A stretch of DNA of 38,153 bases from an uncultured beta proteobacterium (GTDB lineage: Bacteria > Pseudomonadota > Gammaproteobacteria > Burkholderiales > Burkholderiaceae_C). The position numbers and the translations under genes were made by a program. Shown here piece after piece: positions 1 through 8,808 of the stretch. Within the stretch, counting starts at the first letter, position 1, and each line of letters opens with the position of its first letter. The notes under the pieces are model-generated. The model ran no database searches. It was given only the letters and a program-made list of their open reading frames with translations, and had not been told where the DNA came from. The stretch lies in assembly GCA_903938815.1 (NCBI GenBank), contig CAJAES010000089.1, positions 1-38,153 on the forward strand, given 5' to 3'.

Positions 1-156
1 GAGCTCGACCCGCTGCCCGCCCCCGGTGCCGGCGCCGTCGTGCTGCGCGGCGCGTGCCGCGCCACGCCACCCAGGGCGATTCACCCGAAGGCGCGGCGCT
101 TCGCCCGCCCGGATGAGGACCTCGCCTTCACCGGATTCCGCAGCTGCGCGGCCTGA
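1..156 (+). CDS. 3' end of an FGE-sulfatase-domain protein (EgtB/SenA-like), partial
   Basis: The window opens inside this gene; about 51 codons and a TGA remain. Around 90% of third codon positions are G or C, as in the real genes here, which supports this frame. The tail reads VVLRGACRATPPR, then HPKARRF, then GFRSCA. This matches the usual end of formylglycine-generating-enzyme-type domains (a VLRGGS-like motif, then R.RNF, then GFR.CA), and most resembles the non-haem iron sulfoxide or selenoxide synthases EgtB and SenA. EgtB and SenA join a sulfur or selenium donor to trimethylhistidine or histidine derivatives. The usual GGS is GAC here. The identification rests on a short tail, so the subfamily is inference. 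Confidence 0.5.
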   Translation, partial: ELDPLPAPGAGAVVLRGACRATPPRAIHPKARRFARPDEDLAFTGFRSCAA

Positions 157-234
157 CGCGGGCGGCGTCGCCTCGCGCGGTGTCCCATGGCCTCGATGGC
201 GCACCGGACGGCTGCTCACTGGAATTCAAACATC

Positions 235-261
235 AAAAACAGTAATATCAATACTGGTTTT
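235..261. promoter_or_regulatory. AT-rich dyad upstream of the DUF333-like gene
   Basis: CAGTA-N7-TACTG (240-256), flanked after one mismatch by AAAA and TTTT (235-238, 258-261), sits just before the Shine-Dalgarno of the next gene in an otherwise very GC-rich region. It could be an operator or a weak hairpin with a T-rich flank. Nothing here decides between these. Confidence 0.3.
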
Positions 262-277
262 GAACTTTGGAGGTTTG

Positions 278-832
278 ATGAAAGTCACTCATGCGCGGAA
301 TCTTGGCGTCCTGGCCCGTGCCAGGATCGTCCTGGCGCTGTCCGCCATCCCGGCACTGTCCAGCGCTGCTGCAGCGCCGATCTCGAACCCCGCCGCGTAC
401 TGCAAGGCCAAGGGTGGCCAGGTCGAGGTCTACGAGTACGTGAGCTCCGGGGGCGAGTTTGCCAAGCAGGCCCGGGTCTGCAATTTTCCCGACGCATCGG
501 GCCAGGACCCTGACGGGCACGCGCTCGTCGAGCTCTCGACGCTCTTCACGACCAAGGCCACGCTGGCGGCTCTGGCCTATTACGGCAAGCCGGCCTGGGA
601 CGGCAAGCGCGCCTCGGGCAGCCCCGCGAAGGACTACTGTCTGCAACTCGGCGCAGCGGCGACCGTGCGCGGCGTCTGGAAGCTCGATCCCGCATCGGGT
701 GAATTCGGCCTGTGCATGTTCGAGGATGGGTCCTTCATGGAGGAGTGGACGCTGTTCTACAACCAGGCCGGCATCATCCGAGGCGTCGATCTGGGCACGG
801 TCATGCGATTCCGGAATCCTACCCAGCGCTGA
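278..832 (+). CDS. secreted DUF333-like protein with two repeats
   Basis: The start at 278 is chosen because TTGGAGG lies 4-10 bases upstream and gives a clean signal peptide (about residues 1-34, ending SSAAAAP). A longer in-frame extension upstream has no such signal. The mature part contains two related units, NPAAYCKAKGG...VCNFPDASGQD and SPAKDYCLQLG...LCMFEDGSFMEEWTLF, each with a Cys near the start and a Cys before an F-D/E-D-G turn. This is the pattern of DUF333 (putative haemolysin/lipoprotein family), whose function is unknown. The second unit keeps the typical EEW.LF ending. The neighbours give no clue to its role. It is not obviously part of the hydroxylase operon that follows after 86 bases. 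Confidence 0.7.
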   Translation: MKVTHARNLGVLARARIVLALSAIPALSSAAAAPISNPAAYCKAKGGQVEVYEYVSSGGEFAKQARVCNFPDASGQDPDGHALVELSTLFTTKATLAALAYYGKPAWDGKRASGSPAKDYCLQLGAAATVRGVWKLDPASGEFGLCMFEDGSFMEEWTLFYNQAGIIRGVDLGTVMRFRNPTQR

Positions 833-856
833 CGTGCCGGGCCTACGCCCCGGAAG

Positions 857-868
857 CCACGCGCGTGG
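857..868. promoter_or_regulatory. 12-bp palindrome before the two-subunit hydroxylase operon
   Basis: CCACGCGCGTGG is a perfect palindrome 51 bases upstream of the small-subunit start, in the 86-base gap after the DUF333-like gene. It may be an operator. In sequence this GC-rich, a chance palindrome is also possible. Confidence 0.2.
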
Positions 869-918
869 TGTCGCCCCCGGCTCAGTGCGCACAGCGCCCA
901 CCAAGGTAGGATTCACGC

Positions 919-1407
919 ATGCAGACCCTCACCCCCCTCAGCCTCACGGTCAATGGCCGCCCGGTCACGACCTCCGTCGATCCTTCGACCCTGCTGGTCG
1001 AACTGCTGCGCGGCCCGCTGGGGCTCACCGGCACGCACGTCGGGTGCGACACCAGCCAGTGCGGAGCGTGCACCGTGCTGCTCGACGGCCGGGCCGTCAA
1101 GAGTTGCACCGTGCTGGCCGTCCAGGCTGCCGGCTGCGAGGTGGGCACCGTCGAGGGGCTGGCCGCCCCGGACGCGCCGCTGCACCCGGTGCAGGAGGCG
1201 TTCGTCGCCTGCCACGGCCTTCAGTGCGGCTTCTGCACCCCCGGCATGATCATGAGCGCCTGCGGCCTGCTGGCCCAGAACCCGAATCCCACCGAGGCGC
1301 AGATCGTCGATGCGCTGGAAGGCAACCTGTGCCGCTGCACGGGCTACGTCAACATCGTCGCGGCCGTGAAGCAGGCGGCCGGCGCCATGGCCGGAGGTGC
1401 CCGATGA
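919..1407 (+). CDS. [2Fe-2S] small subunit of a molybdenum hydroxylase (xanthine dehydrogenase/CoxS family)
   Basis: This 162-residue protein has the two-cluster layout of the family. The N-terminal plant-type ferredoxin domain has [11 protein letters not shown] and a following VKSC. The C-terminal helical domain carries CGFCTPG and CRCTGY. It passes electrons from the molybdenum site of the large subunit to an acceptor. It overlaps the large-subunit gene by 4 bases (ATGA), so the two are translationally coupled. No FAD (CoxM-like) gene is adjacent, unlike the second set at 12.9-16.5 kb. The enzyme may therefore be a two-subunit type, as in isoquinoline 1-oxidoreductase, or borrow an acceptor encoded elsewhere. 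The substrate cannot be told from sequence. Confidence 0.9.
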   Translation: MQTLTPLSLTVNGRPVTTSVDPSTLLVELLRGPLGLTGTHVGCDTSQCGACTVLLDGRAVKSCTVLAVQAAGCEVGTVEGLAAPDAPLHPVQEAFVACHGLQCGFCTPGMIMSACGLLAQNPNPTEAQIVDALEGNLCRCTGYVNIVAAVKQAAGAMAGGAR

Positions 1408-3722
1408 ACGCCCCCCAGGAAGCGATGCGGTTCGGCAGCGGCAAGGCGGTTCGCCGCATCGAGGACCCCGCGCTCGTGCGCGGGCAGGGCCAGTTCACTG
1501 ATGACGTCAACCCGGCCGGCCAGGCCTTCGCCGCCTTCGTGCGCTCGCCGATGGCGCATGCCCGCATCCTGTCCATCGACACCGCGTCGGTGCTGGCCAT
1601 GCCGGGCGTCCTGGCGGTCCACACCGGGGCCGATCTCGTGGCTGCCGGCGTGAAGTCCATTCCTCTGGCGCCCGTGTTCAAGCGCCCCGACGGCCAGCCG
1701 ATGACTGCCGCGCCGCGCCGCGCGCTGGCGCACGAGGTGGCCCGCTGCGTGGGTGAGCCCGTGGCGCTGGTGGTGGCCGAGACCCGGGCCCAGGCCAAGG
1801 CCGCCGCCGATGCCCTGATGGTCGACTACGAAGACCTGCCGTCCGTGACCGACCCCATCCGCGCCATGGCGCCCGATGCGCCGCGCGTCTACGACTCCCT
1901 GCCCGACAACATCTGCGGCGTGGCCCGCCACGGCAACGCCGAAGGCACCGCCGCAGCCTTCGCGCGCGCCGCCCACGTGGTGCGCCTGCACCTGGTGAAC
2001 CAGCGCCTGGCGCCGTCCCCCATGGAGCCGCGCAGCGTGCTGGCCTGGATGGCCGATGGCCGCCTGAACGTGCGCCTGTCCAGCCAGATGCCCACGGCGG
2101 TGCGCGGCGGCCTGGCCGATGCGCTCGGCCTCGCGCCCGAGAGCATCCGCGTGGTCGTGGGTGACGTCGGCGGCGGCTTCGGCATGAAGACCGGCATCTA
2201 CCCGGAAGACATCGCGCTCGGTTTCGCGGCGCGCGCGCTGGGCCGGCCCGTCAAGTGGCAGGCCGAGCGCCTGGAAGACTTCCTGTACGCCGTGCACGGC
2301 CGCGACCTGATCACCGACGCCGAAATGGCGCTGGACGCCGACGGCCGCGTGCTCGGCCTGAAGCTGAAGTCGATCGCCAACGTGGGGGCCTCGGCCATCA
2401 CGACCGGCGTGCTGATCCAGCTGATGATCGGCCCGTGGGTCACGACCAGCATCTACGACATCCCGCTGATCGACCTGGACCTGACCGCGGTCCTCACGAA
2501 TTGCGCAGCCACCGGCGCCTACCGCGGCGCCGGCCGGCCGGAGGCCATCTACACGATCGAGCGCCTGATGGACGCCGCGGCACACCAGCTGGGCATGGAC
2601 CCGGCCGAGGTGCGCCGCCGCAACATGATCCGCCCCGAGCAGATGCCCTACAAGACGGCGATGGCCCAGACCTACGACGTGGGCCAGTTCGAGAAGATCC
2701 TCGACCAGGGCCTCGAGCTGTCCGACTGGGCCGGCTTCGAGCCGCGCCGTGCCGAGGCCGCGTCGCGCGGCAAGCTGCGCGGCCGCGGCATGGCCACCTT
2801 CCTGGAGTGGACCGGCGGCAACGCGCTCGTCGAGCAGGCCACGGTGCGCGTGGCGCCCGACGGTTTCATCGAGCTGATCGCCGCCACCATGCCGATGGGG
2901 CAGGGCATCGCGACCAGCTACGCGCAGCTCGCGGTCGACGTCTTCGGCGTGCCGATCGAGAAGATCCGCGTGCTGCTCGGCGACACCGACCGCGCCAATG
3001 GCTTCGGCAGCGCCGGCAGCCGCTCGCTGTTCACCGGCGGCGCTGCGGTGCAGGGCGCCGCCGTCAAGACCGTGGAGCGCGGCCGGGAACTGGCCGCCGA
3101 GGCGCTGGAAGCGCCTGCCACCGATATCGAGTACCGCGCGGGCCGATTCAGCGTGGCAGGCACCGACCTCGGCATCGGGCTCTTCGAGCTCGCGCAGCGC
3201 CAGGGTTCCGAAGGATTCGCCGTGCAGGAAGGCGCCACTGCCGGCGCCCCCAGCTGGCCCAACGGCTGCCATGTCTGCGAGGTCGAGATCGACCCCGGCA
3301 CCGGCACCGTCGAGGTGGTGGCCTACGCGTCGGTCAACGACATCGGCCGCGTGGTCAGCCCGGTCATCGTGCAGGGCCAGGTCGAGGGCGGCGCGGTGCA
3401 GGGCATCGGGCAGGCGCTGTGCGAGGCCGTGGCCTACGACGCCGACAGCGGCCAGATGCTCAGCGCCAGCTTCATGGACTACGCGCTGCCGCACGCGGAT
3501 GTCTTCCTCGGCTTCAAGACGAAGTTCGACACCTCGATCCCCTGCACGACCAACGCGCTGGGCGCCAAGGGCGTGGGCGAGCTCGGCACCATCGGCGCGA
3601 CACCGGCCGTGGTGAATGCCGTGGTGGATGCGCTGCACGCAGCCGGGCACGGCAAGGCCGCGCTCGGCCTGCAGATGCCGCTGACCTCCGAGCGGGTCTG
3701 GCGCGCGCTGAACGGCGTCTGA
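1404..3722 (+). CDS. molybdopterin-binding large subunit, form II (AYRGAGR) xanthine dehydrogenase family
   Basis: A 772-residue catalytic subunit starting at the ATG that overlaps the upstream stop. Family marks include the molybdopterin-binding [10 protein letters not shown] near residue 255, AYRGAGRPE near 373 and the catalytic glutamate in GAKGVGELG (Glu726). The AYRGAGR motif marks form II. Form I CO dehydrogenase has AYXCSFR, with the Cys that binds copper, so this is not a form I CO dehydrogenase. Such proteins hydroxylate N-heterocycles, aldehydes or other carbon centres at a molybdopterin-cytosine-dinucleotide molybdenum site; the substrate here is unknown. The enzyme probably needs XdhC-type sulfuration, for which one xdhC lies at 37.1 kb. 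A strong GC hairpin follows the stop. Confidence 0.9.
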   Translation: MNAPQEAMRFGSGKAVRRIEDPALVRGQGQFTDDVNPAGQAFAAFVRSPMAHARILSIDTASVLAMPGVLAVHTGADLVAAGVKSIPLAPVFKRPDGQPMTAAPRRALAHEVARCVGEPVALVVAETRAQAKAAADALMVDYEDLPSVTDPIRAMAPDAPRVYDSLPDNICGVARHGNAEGTAAAFARAAHVVRLHLVNQRLAPSPMEPRSVLAWMADGRLNVRLSSQMPTAVRGGLADALGLAPESIRVVVGDVGGGFGMKTGIYPEDIALGFAARALGRPVKWQAERLEDFLYAVHGRDLITDAEMALDADGRVLGLKLKSIANVGASAITTGVLIQLMIGPWVTTSIYDIPLIDLDLTAVLTNCAATGAYRGAGRPEAIYTIERLMDAAAHQLGMDPAEVRRRNMIRPEQMPYKTAMAQTYDVGQFEKILDQGLELSDWAGFEPRRAEAASRGKLRGRGMATFLEWTGGNALVEQATVRVAPDGFIELIAATMPMGQGIATSYAQLAVDVFGVPIEKIRVLLGDTDRANGFGSAGSRSLFTGGAAVQGAAVKTVERGRELAAEALEAPATDIEYRAGRFSVAGTDLGIGLFELAQRQGSEGFAVQEGATAGAPSWPNGCHVCEVEIDPGTGTVEVVAYASVNDIGRVVSPVIVQGQVEGGAVQGIGQALCEAVAYDADSGQMLSASFMDYALPHADVFLGFKTKFDTSIPCTTNALGAKGVGELGTIGATPAVVNAVVDALHAAGHGKAALGLQMPLTSERVWRALNGV

Positions 3723-3740
3723 GGCCAGTCCGGCGGGAGG

Positions 3741-3782
3741 CGCAGCCCGGCCCGGCGCGCCAAGCCGCCGGGCCGGGCTGCG
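3741..3782 (+). terminator. long GC hairpin after the two-subunit hydroxylase operon
   Basis: Perfect 17-bp arms (3741-3757 and 3766-3782) with an 8-base loop begin 18 bases after the large-subunit stop. There is no T-run, so it is either an imperfect intrinsic terminator or a 3'-end stabiliser. It sits between convergent genes and could serve both. Confidence 0.55.
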
Positions 3783-3810
3783 CGTCACCGGTCGCCAGCC
3801 GAAGGTGGAG

Positions 3811-3858
3811 CGCTCACCGGCGCGCTCACCGGCGCGCTGACTGCCTCGCTGACTGTCG
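3811..3858. repeat. four 12-bp tandem units between convergent genes
   Basis: Two perfect copies of CGCTCACCGGCG (3811-3834) are followed by two related units, CGCTGACTGCCT and CGCTGACTGTCG (3835-3858). The 207-base gap 3723-3929 holds only this array and the hairpin before it. No gene is seen in it. Confidence 0.6.
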
Positions 3859-3929
3859 CAACTTGTTCACTTCGAACGAATAAATTCGGCAATCAAACGA
3901 TACAGGTGATCGCTGATCGGCGGTAACTG

Positions 3930-4697
3930 CTAGCCGCCCGAAGGCCGGGCCGGTGAGGCGGCCACGGCCAGCGACTCGAGTGAAAGGCGAAGGGCCGAGC
4001 CGTGCGCCGCAACCGCGGCCCAATCCTGGCCTGCCGCAGCCACCTCGAGTGCGCGCGCGTGCGAGGCGGCTTGCGCGAACCCCAGGGTGTGCAGCACGCT
4101 CTTCAGGCTGTGGCCCAGCCGTCGCAGCGCGCCAGCATCCCTTCGGTCGAGTGCGGCCTGAAGCTGATGCAGGTCGTCCTGGAACTGCAGCAGGCACCCG
4201 GCCTTGAAGGCATGGAAGAGTTCTGCGTTGCCTGCGAAGTGCGTCCGGATGGCTTGCGCCTCGTCGGAGGGGGGTGCGTTGGCCGACGCCGGGGCTTGCG
4301 GTGCCGCGGCCGGCGCCTGCTCGTCTTCGGCCAGCGCTTCTTCGACGGTCGCGGCCAGCGCCAGCACCGACACGGGTTTCGAGATCTCGCGCCACACGCC
4401 CAGACCGGCCAGCTGGGCCTGCGCCTCGGCGTTCAGCCCCGCGCTGAAGACCGCCAGCCTGGCGCTGCCACGCAGCGAGGGTTCTGCCACCAACCGCTGC
4501 AGCAGTTCGAAGCCGGACATGCCGGGCATCATGAGGTCGGTGATCAGCAGCCGGGCGGGAGCCAGGCGCAGTGCTTCCAGGGCTTCGGCCCCACCGGCGC
4601 AGACCACCAGTTCGATCGGCAGCTCCGCGAGCGCCATCGTCACGAGTCGGCGGATCGAGACGTCGTCGTCCACCAGGACGACGCGGGCCGCTTCCAA
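3930..4697 (-). CDS. response regulator receiver-Hpt phosphorelay protein
   Basis: An N-terminal receiver domain (about residues 1-120) has the acidic pair in VLVDDD, the phospho-acceptor Asp in LLITDLMMPG, a Ser/Thr in VFSAG and the Lys in SKP, so it looks functional. After an Ala/Pro-rich linker comes a histidine phosphotransfer domain (about 150-245) with the His in RRLGHSLKSVLHTLG. There is no DNA-binding output, so it probably relays phosphate, for example from the kinase at 6.2 kb to the HTH-receiver protein encoded just upstream. The start is TTG, 5 bases after the previous stop, without an obvious ribosome site, so translation is probably coupled. The partner assignment is inference from neighbourhood. 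Confidence 0.85.
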   Translation of the reverse strand: MEAARVVLVDDDVSIRRLVTMALAELPIELVVCAGGAEALEALRLAPARLLITDLMMPGMSGFELLQRLVAEPSLRGSARLAVFSAGLNAEAQAQLAGLGVWREISKPVSVLALAATVEEALAEDEQAPAAAPQAPASANAPPSDEAQAIRTHFAGNAELFHAFKAGCLLQFQDDLHQLQAALDRRDAGALRRLGHSLKSVLHTLGFAQAASHARALEVAAAGQDWAAVAAHGSALRLSLESLAVAASPARPSGG

Positions 4698-4702
4698 GGT
4701 GA

Positions 4703-5305
4703 TCAGGCGGCCACGGGCTGGAGTGCGGTGGCCAGCAGCCCCGGCAGCTCGACCACCAACTGCGGCTTGTGCACCACCGGCACGCCGGCCAGCGCGAACG
4801 AGTAGGGCTGCAGTTCATCGCTCTCGAGCGATGTCACCACGATCAGTCGGCTGCGGCTGAAGGCCGGGTGCGAGCGCAGGCTCGTGATGAGTGTGGCGCC
4901 GTCGATTCCGGGCAGCAGGATGTCGATCAGCAGCACGTCGGGCTGCAGTTGCCCGACCAGCGCGAGCCCGGCAATGCCGTCGTCGGCCACGTGAAGTTCG
5001 ACGGCGGGAAACTGTTGCTTGACCAGGAGCGAGACGAGGTTCTGGTAATGGCGGGAGTCCTCGATCAGCAGCACGCGCTGCGCCCGATGCGCCTGGGCGG
5101 CCCCGCGCCCCGCGGAAAGCGTCTGGCCCTGCCGCGCTGCGACCCATCGGTTCACGGATTCGCGCGATATGCGGCGATGCCCGCCCGGAGTCTTCCAGGC
5201 CTGCAGTTCGCCGCGGTCGACCATCAATTGCACCGAGCGTACGGCCAGTCCCAGCCTGCGGGCCACTTCGATGGTGGTGCAGTCTTCGCCAGTATCTTCA
5301 TTCAT
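4703..5305 (-). CDS. HTH (MerR/excisionase-type)-receiver protein
   Basis: The 200-residue protein starts with a short helix-turn-helix domain of the MerR/excisionase type (about residues 9-57: CTTIEVARRLGL, then WKTPGGHRRIS). A receiver domain follows (about 75-195) with LLIEDS, the phospho-Asp in LLIDILLPG, Thr in VVTS and Lys in VHKP. The DNA-binding part is therefore N-terminal to the receiver, the reverse of the common OmpR and NarL layouts. It is the likely DNA-binding output of the local signalling set. It is transcribed divergently from the binding-protein and kinase genes, with a palindrome in the shared 78-base promoter region. Confidence 0.85.
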   Translation of the reverse strand: MNEDTGEDCTTIEVARRLGLAVRSVQLMVDRGELQAWKTPGGHRRISRESVNRWVAARQGQTLSAGRGAAQAHRAQRVLLIEDSRHYQNLVSLLVKQQFPAVELHVADDGIAGLALVGQLQPDVLLIDILLPGIDGATLITSLRSHPAFSRSRLIVVTSLESDELQPYSFALAGVPVVHKPQLVVELPGLLATALQPVAA

Positions 5306-5352
5306 GCGTGCAATTCTGCCGGTTCGGAGCGAAAATGGGAATATCAGTCAAA

Positions 5353-5364
5353 TGATAATTATCA
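5353..5364. promoter_or_regulatory. AT-rich palindrome TGATAATTATCA in the divergent promoter
   Basis: A perfect 12-bp palindrome lies in the 78-base gap between the HTH-receiver gene (minus) and the binding-protein gene (plus), ending 19 bases before the latter's ATG. The surrounding bases are unusually AT-rich. It resembles part of a Fur box (GATAAT repeats) but is shorter. It could equally be the site of the divergent HTH-receiver protein. Confidence 0.45.
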
Positions 5365-5383
5365 GTTCCACAAAGGCATCGCC

Positions 5384-6184
5384 ATGAACTCGCCCGTCAA
5401 GTCAGTTTCCGCAGTGGCGGCGGCGTTGATACTGTGCTTCACGGCTTCCGCTGAAGCCGGGCCGGTGGCAGACCGGGTCAAGGCGGCAGGCGTGGTGCGG
5501 GTCTGCATCTGGCCCGACTACTACGGCATCACGCTGCGCCACCCCCGCACCCAGCAGCTCACGGGCATCGACATCGACCTGTCGACAGCCTTCGCACAGG
5601 ACCAGAAGGTCCGGCTCGAGTACGTCGACTCTTCCTTCCCGACGCTGGTCGAGGACCTGAGAACCGACCGTTGCGACGTGGCCATGTTCGGCATCGGCAT
5701 GTTGCCGGCGCGCATGGCCGTCCTCAAGTTCACCCGCCCCTACCTGCAGAGCGACATCTACGCCGTCACCACCAAGGCCAACCCGACCGTTCGTCGCTGG
5801 GCCGACATCGACCAGCCCGGTGTCGCCGTCGCCGTCCAGGCCGGGACCTTCATGGAGCCCGTGATGGCGGCGACCCTGAAGAACGCCAGGCTTGTGCGGG
5901 TGGCCCCGCCCGCCACGCGCGAGCGCGAACTCGAAGCCGGGCGCGTCGATGTCTTCATGACCGACTATCCCTACAGCCGCCGTCTGCTCGACAACGCCGA
6001 CTGGGCCGCGCTGATCTCGCCGCCGGCACCCTTCAATGTGCTGCCTTACGCCTATGCCGTGAAACCGGGCGACGATGCCTGGCTGGCCGCCGTCGATGCC
6101 TTCGTCGAACGCATCCAGTCCGATGGCCGCCTCGAGGCTGCCGCCAGGCGCCACGGGCTGAGCCCCATCGTGCGACTGCGCTGA
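5384..6184 (+). CDS. periplasmic solute-binding protein, family 3 (amino-acid type), probable sensor partner
   Basis: A 266-residue protein with a signal peptide (residues 1 to about 27, cut near SAEAG) and the family 3 fold: VRVCIWPDYYGITL, then TGIDIDLSTAFAQ, then RCDVAMFGIGM, then a FTRPYLQSD switch. No permease or ATPase is encoded nearby. The stop is followed almost at once by a membrane histidine kinase with a periplasmic region. The protein more likely delivers a ligand to that kinase than to a transporter. The ATG at 5384 is preceded by AAAGG and is the only start giving a signal peptide. The ligand is unknown. Confidence 0.85.
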   Translation: MNSPVKSVSAVAAALILCFTASAEAGPVADRVKAAGVVRVCIWPDYYGITLRHPRTQQLTGIDIDLSTAFAQDQKVRLEYVDSSFPTLVEDLRTDRCDVAMFGIGMLPARMAVLKFTRPYLQSDIYAVTTKANPTVRRWADIDQPGVAVAVQAGTFMEPVMAATLKNARLVRVAPPATRERELEAGRVDVFMTDYPYSRRLLDNADWAALISPPAPFNVLPYAYAVKPGDDAWLAAVDAFVERIQSDGRLEAAARRHGLSPIVRLR

Positions 6185-6193
6185 TCAGTGCGC

Positions 6194-8698
6194 ATGGTGG
6201 TCGGCGCGCGCGCTCCTGCCAGACCCGTGCAGCGTTCGCTGCGCAGGCTGGTCGTTGGCGCTGGGCTGGCCATGGCCCTGACGGTGTGCGCGGTGCTGGC
6301 TAGCGTCGTCGCCTATGAGTACCGACATCAGGTCGATGGCACCACCGAGCGCAACGTGCTGCTGGCGCGGGTCTTCGCGGACAGCGTCACGCGCAACCTC
6401 GAGGCCGCCTCGCAGGCCACCGCTTCCCTGACGGCGTTGCTGGGGCAGGGCGTCCTGCCCGACAGCCCCGAGATGCGTGCCAGTCTCTCGCAGTTGCTCG
6501 TCAACCTGCCCTTCCTGCGGGGCGTGGGCATCGTCAACGCCCAGGGCACGGTGCTGGGCGGCGGCGCTCCCGGCGAGATCGGACGCATGGTGGACATGAG
6601 CGTCTTCGGCGCGCTGCCGGTGCAGGAACGCGAGGTCCTGGGCTACTTCACCCGAGGGCGGGGCCTGACGGACGCGGGCGCAGCACAGTCACCGAACGGC
6701 GTGGGCTATCTGCCGCTGGTGCGCGTGGTGACCGTCGATGGCGGGTCGACCCTCGCCGTCATCGCGATGATCAACGTGCAGGCGTTCATCAACTATCAGC
6801 AGGTCACGCTGGGCGACGGCGACGTGGCCGCGGCGCTGCTGAGCTACGACGGCCGTTTCATCGCAGGCACCTCGGGCGTGGCGCGCGAGGTCGACGCCGA
6901 TCTCACCGCGCTGCCGCCTTTCTCGCAGTTCCTGCCTCAGCATGAGTTCGGCCACTGGACAGGCCCGGGCCTGCGGGACGGCGAGCAGATGGGCGCCTTC
7001 CGTGTGTCGGCCACCCGGCCCGTGGTGGTGCTGGTCGAACACGCCCGTTCGGCGGCGCTGGCGGTCTGGGTGCGGCTGACTGCGTCGCTGGCCCTTGCTG
7101 GAGCCGCCGCGATGCTGGTCATCGCCGGCGCCACGCGGCTGGCCTTGCGCAGCGTGACTGCGCGCGAAGGCGCGCAGTCCGAGCGGGACACGGCGCAACG
7201 CGCGGTCGCCCAGCGCGAACGCGAACTGCGCATCACGATCCGCAGCTTGCAGGAGCTCATCTTCCGCACCGACGCCGCCGGCGCGCTCACCTTCGTCAAT
7301 GACCGCTGGATCGCGCTCACCGGCACCGAGACCTCGAAGGCGATGGGCGCCTATCTCTGGGATCTCGTGGTGCCGGAAGAGCGCGAAGGCGCACGCGCGC
7401 TGTTCGACAGCGCCGAGAGCACATCGATCCGCCGCGCGCAGCTGCACGTCCGCGACCCGTCCGGCACCCTGCGCAGTTTCGAGATCGCCGTGATGCCGCT
7501 GATGTTCGAGCGCGCGGTCGTCGGCTTCGCCGGCAGCGCCGTGGACGTCACCGAACGCAGCGTCGCCCAGGACCGGCTGCGCGCGCAGCTGGCGTTCAAC
7601 GAGCTGATGATGGACAACAGCCCGCTGCCGATGTCGGTGGTGGACCTGGCCGGCCGCTACATGCGCGTCAACCGCGCCTGGGAGGAATTCAACGGCAGGA
7701 AGCGCGAGGACGTGATCGGTCAACCCGTGGGCGCTCATCTGTCGCCCGAAGAGCGCATCCAGCATCAGGTGCGCGACCACGCACTGCTGGGCACCCGCGA
7801 GCCGCAGCGCTACGAGGCGCGTGCGATGCACGCCGACGGCAACCTGCGCGACGTGCTCATCAGCAAGGTGCTCCTGCCGCCGGAGCAGGGCGTTGCCGGC
7901 GGCGTGCTGTCGGTGCTGACGGACGTCACCGACTTCCGCCGTGCCGAGCGCGCCACTCGGGAGGCGCGCGACGCCGCCGAGGAGGCTTCGCGCGCCAAGT
8001 CGGAGTTCATCGCCAACATCAGCCATGAGTTGCGAACCCCCCTGCAGGGCATCATCGGATTCTCCGAGCTGGGTCAGATGCGGGGCCGTGAGCAACCGAA
8101 GCTGGCCGGGATGTTCAGCGACATCCATGCGTCCGGCCACCGCATGCTCTCGCTTGTCAACGACCTGCTGGATGTCTCCAAGATCGAGAGCACGGTCGGG
8201 TCGATCCACCTCGAGCGCGCCGACCTGCGCGGGATCCTGCGCGAGCTCTTGCGCGAGATGGAGCCCTTGCTGCGGTCGCGCCGGCAGGCTGTCGATCTGG
8301 TGCTGCCCGAGCATGCACTGATGGCCAAGGTCGACCCGATGCGCATCCAGCAGGTGCTGCGCAACGTGATGGCCAACGCGATCAAGTTCTCGCCGGAAGG
8401 CAGCCGCATCCGGGTGGTGGGCGACTACGACATGGACCTGCAGCCCTGCCTGGCCATCCACGACCAGGGCCCGGGCGTTCCGCCCGGCGAACTGGAGGCG
8501 ATCTTCGATGCGTTCGTGCAGTCCAGCCGCACCAAGGACGGCTCGGGCGGAACCGGCCTGGGGCTGGCGATCTGCCGCAAGATCGTGGCGGCCCACGGCG
8601 GCCACATCCACGCCGAAAACGCGCCCGGAGGCGGCGCCGTCTTCCACATCGTGCTGCCGGCTCGCGGCAGCAGCGAGACGCAGCCGATGGAGCTCTGA
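6194..8698 (+). CDS. membrane sensor histidine kinase with two PAS domains
   Basis: An 834-residue protein. A first membrane helix (about 18-42) and a second (about 290-315) enclose a periplasmic sensor region of roughly 245 residues. Two PAS domains follow (from about 342 and about 467), then HisKA with the phospho-His in FIANISHELRTPLQG (about residue 610) and a HATPase domain with N box NVMANAIKFSPEG, G1 DQGPGVP and G2 GTGLGLAIC. There is no receiver, so the phosphate must pass to separate proteins; the two receiver genes at 3.9-5.3 kb are the obvious candidates. The ATG at 6194 or an in-frame GTG at 6188 could start it; either lies within 10 bases of the binding-protein stop. The signal is unknown. 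Confidence 0.9.
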   Translation: MVVGARAPARPVQRSLRRLVVGAGLAMALTVCAVLASVVAYEYRHQVDGTTERNVLLARVFADSVTRNLEAASQATASLTALLGQGVLPDSPEMRASLSQLLVNLPFLRGVGIVNAQGTVLGGGAPGEIGRMVDMSVFGALPVQEREVLGYFTRGRGLTDAGAAQSPNGVGYLPLVRVVTVDGGSTLAVIAMINVQAFINYQQVTLGDGDVAAALLSYDGRFIAGTSGVAREVDADLTALPPFSQFLPQHEFGHWTGPGLRDGEQMGAFRVSATRPVVVLVEHARSAALAVWVRLTASLALAGAAAMLVIAGATRLALRSVTAREGAQSERDTAQRAVAQRERELRITIRSLQELIFRTDAAGALTFVNDRWIALTGTETSKAMGAYLWDLVVPEEREGARALFDSAESTSIRRAQLHVRDPSGTLRSFEIAVMPLMFERAVVGFAGSAVDVTERSVAQDRLRAQLAFNELMMDNSPLPMSVVDLAGRYMRVNRAWEEFNGRKREDVIGQPVGAHLSPEERIQHQVRDHALLGTREPQRYEARAMHADGNLRDVLISKVLLPPEQGVAGGVLSVLTDVTDFRRAERATREARDAAEEASRAKSEFIANISHELRTPLQGIIGFSELGQMRGREQPKLAGMFSDIHASGHRMLSLVNDLLDVSKIESTVGSIHLERADLRGILRELLREMEPLLRSRRQAVDLVLPEHALMAKVDPMRIQQVLRNVMANAIKFSPEGSRIRVVGDYDMDLQPCLAIHDQGPGVPPGELEAIFDAFVQSSRTKDGSGGTGLGLAICRKIVAAHGGHIHAENAPGGGAVFHIVLPARGSSETQPMEL

Positions 8699-8808
8699 CG
8701 CGCTGGCGCGGCGAACGCAGGGCCACGGCGCGCGACCCTGATCTGGTACAACCCGCCGTGCTGCCCGGCGTGCCGCCCGGCCCGAAGGCGGCAGCCGCAG
8801 GAGAACCC

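Noticed and set aside
1344..3788. Long open frame (814 codons) on the minus strand across the two-subunit hydroxylase
   Set aside because: It is a GC-bias shadow of the large-subunit gene, rich in His, Arg, Ala and Gly with no domain. The plus-strand frame carries all family motifs.
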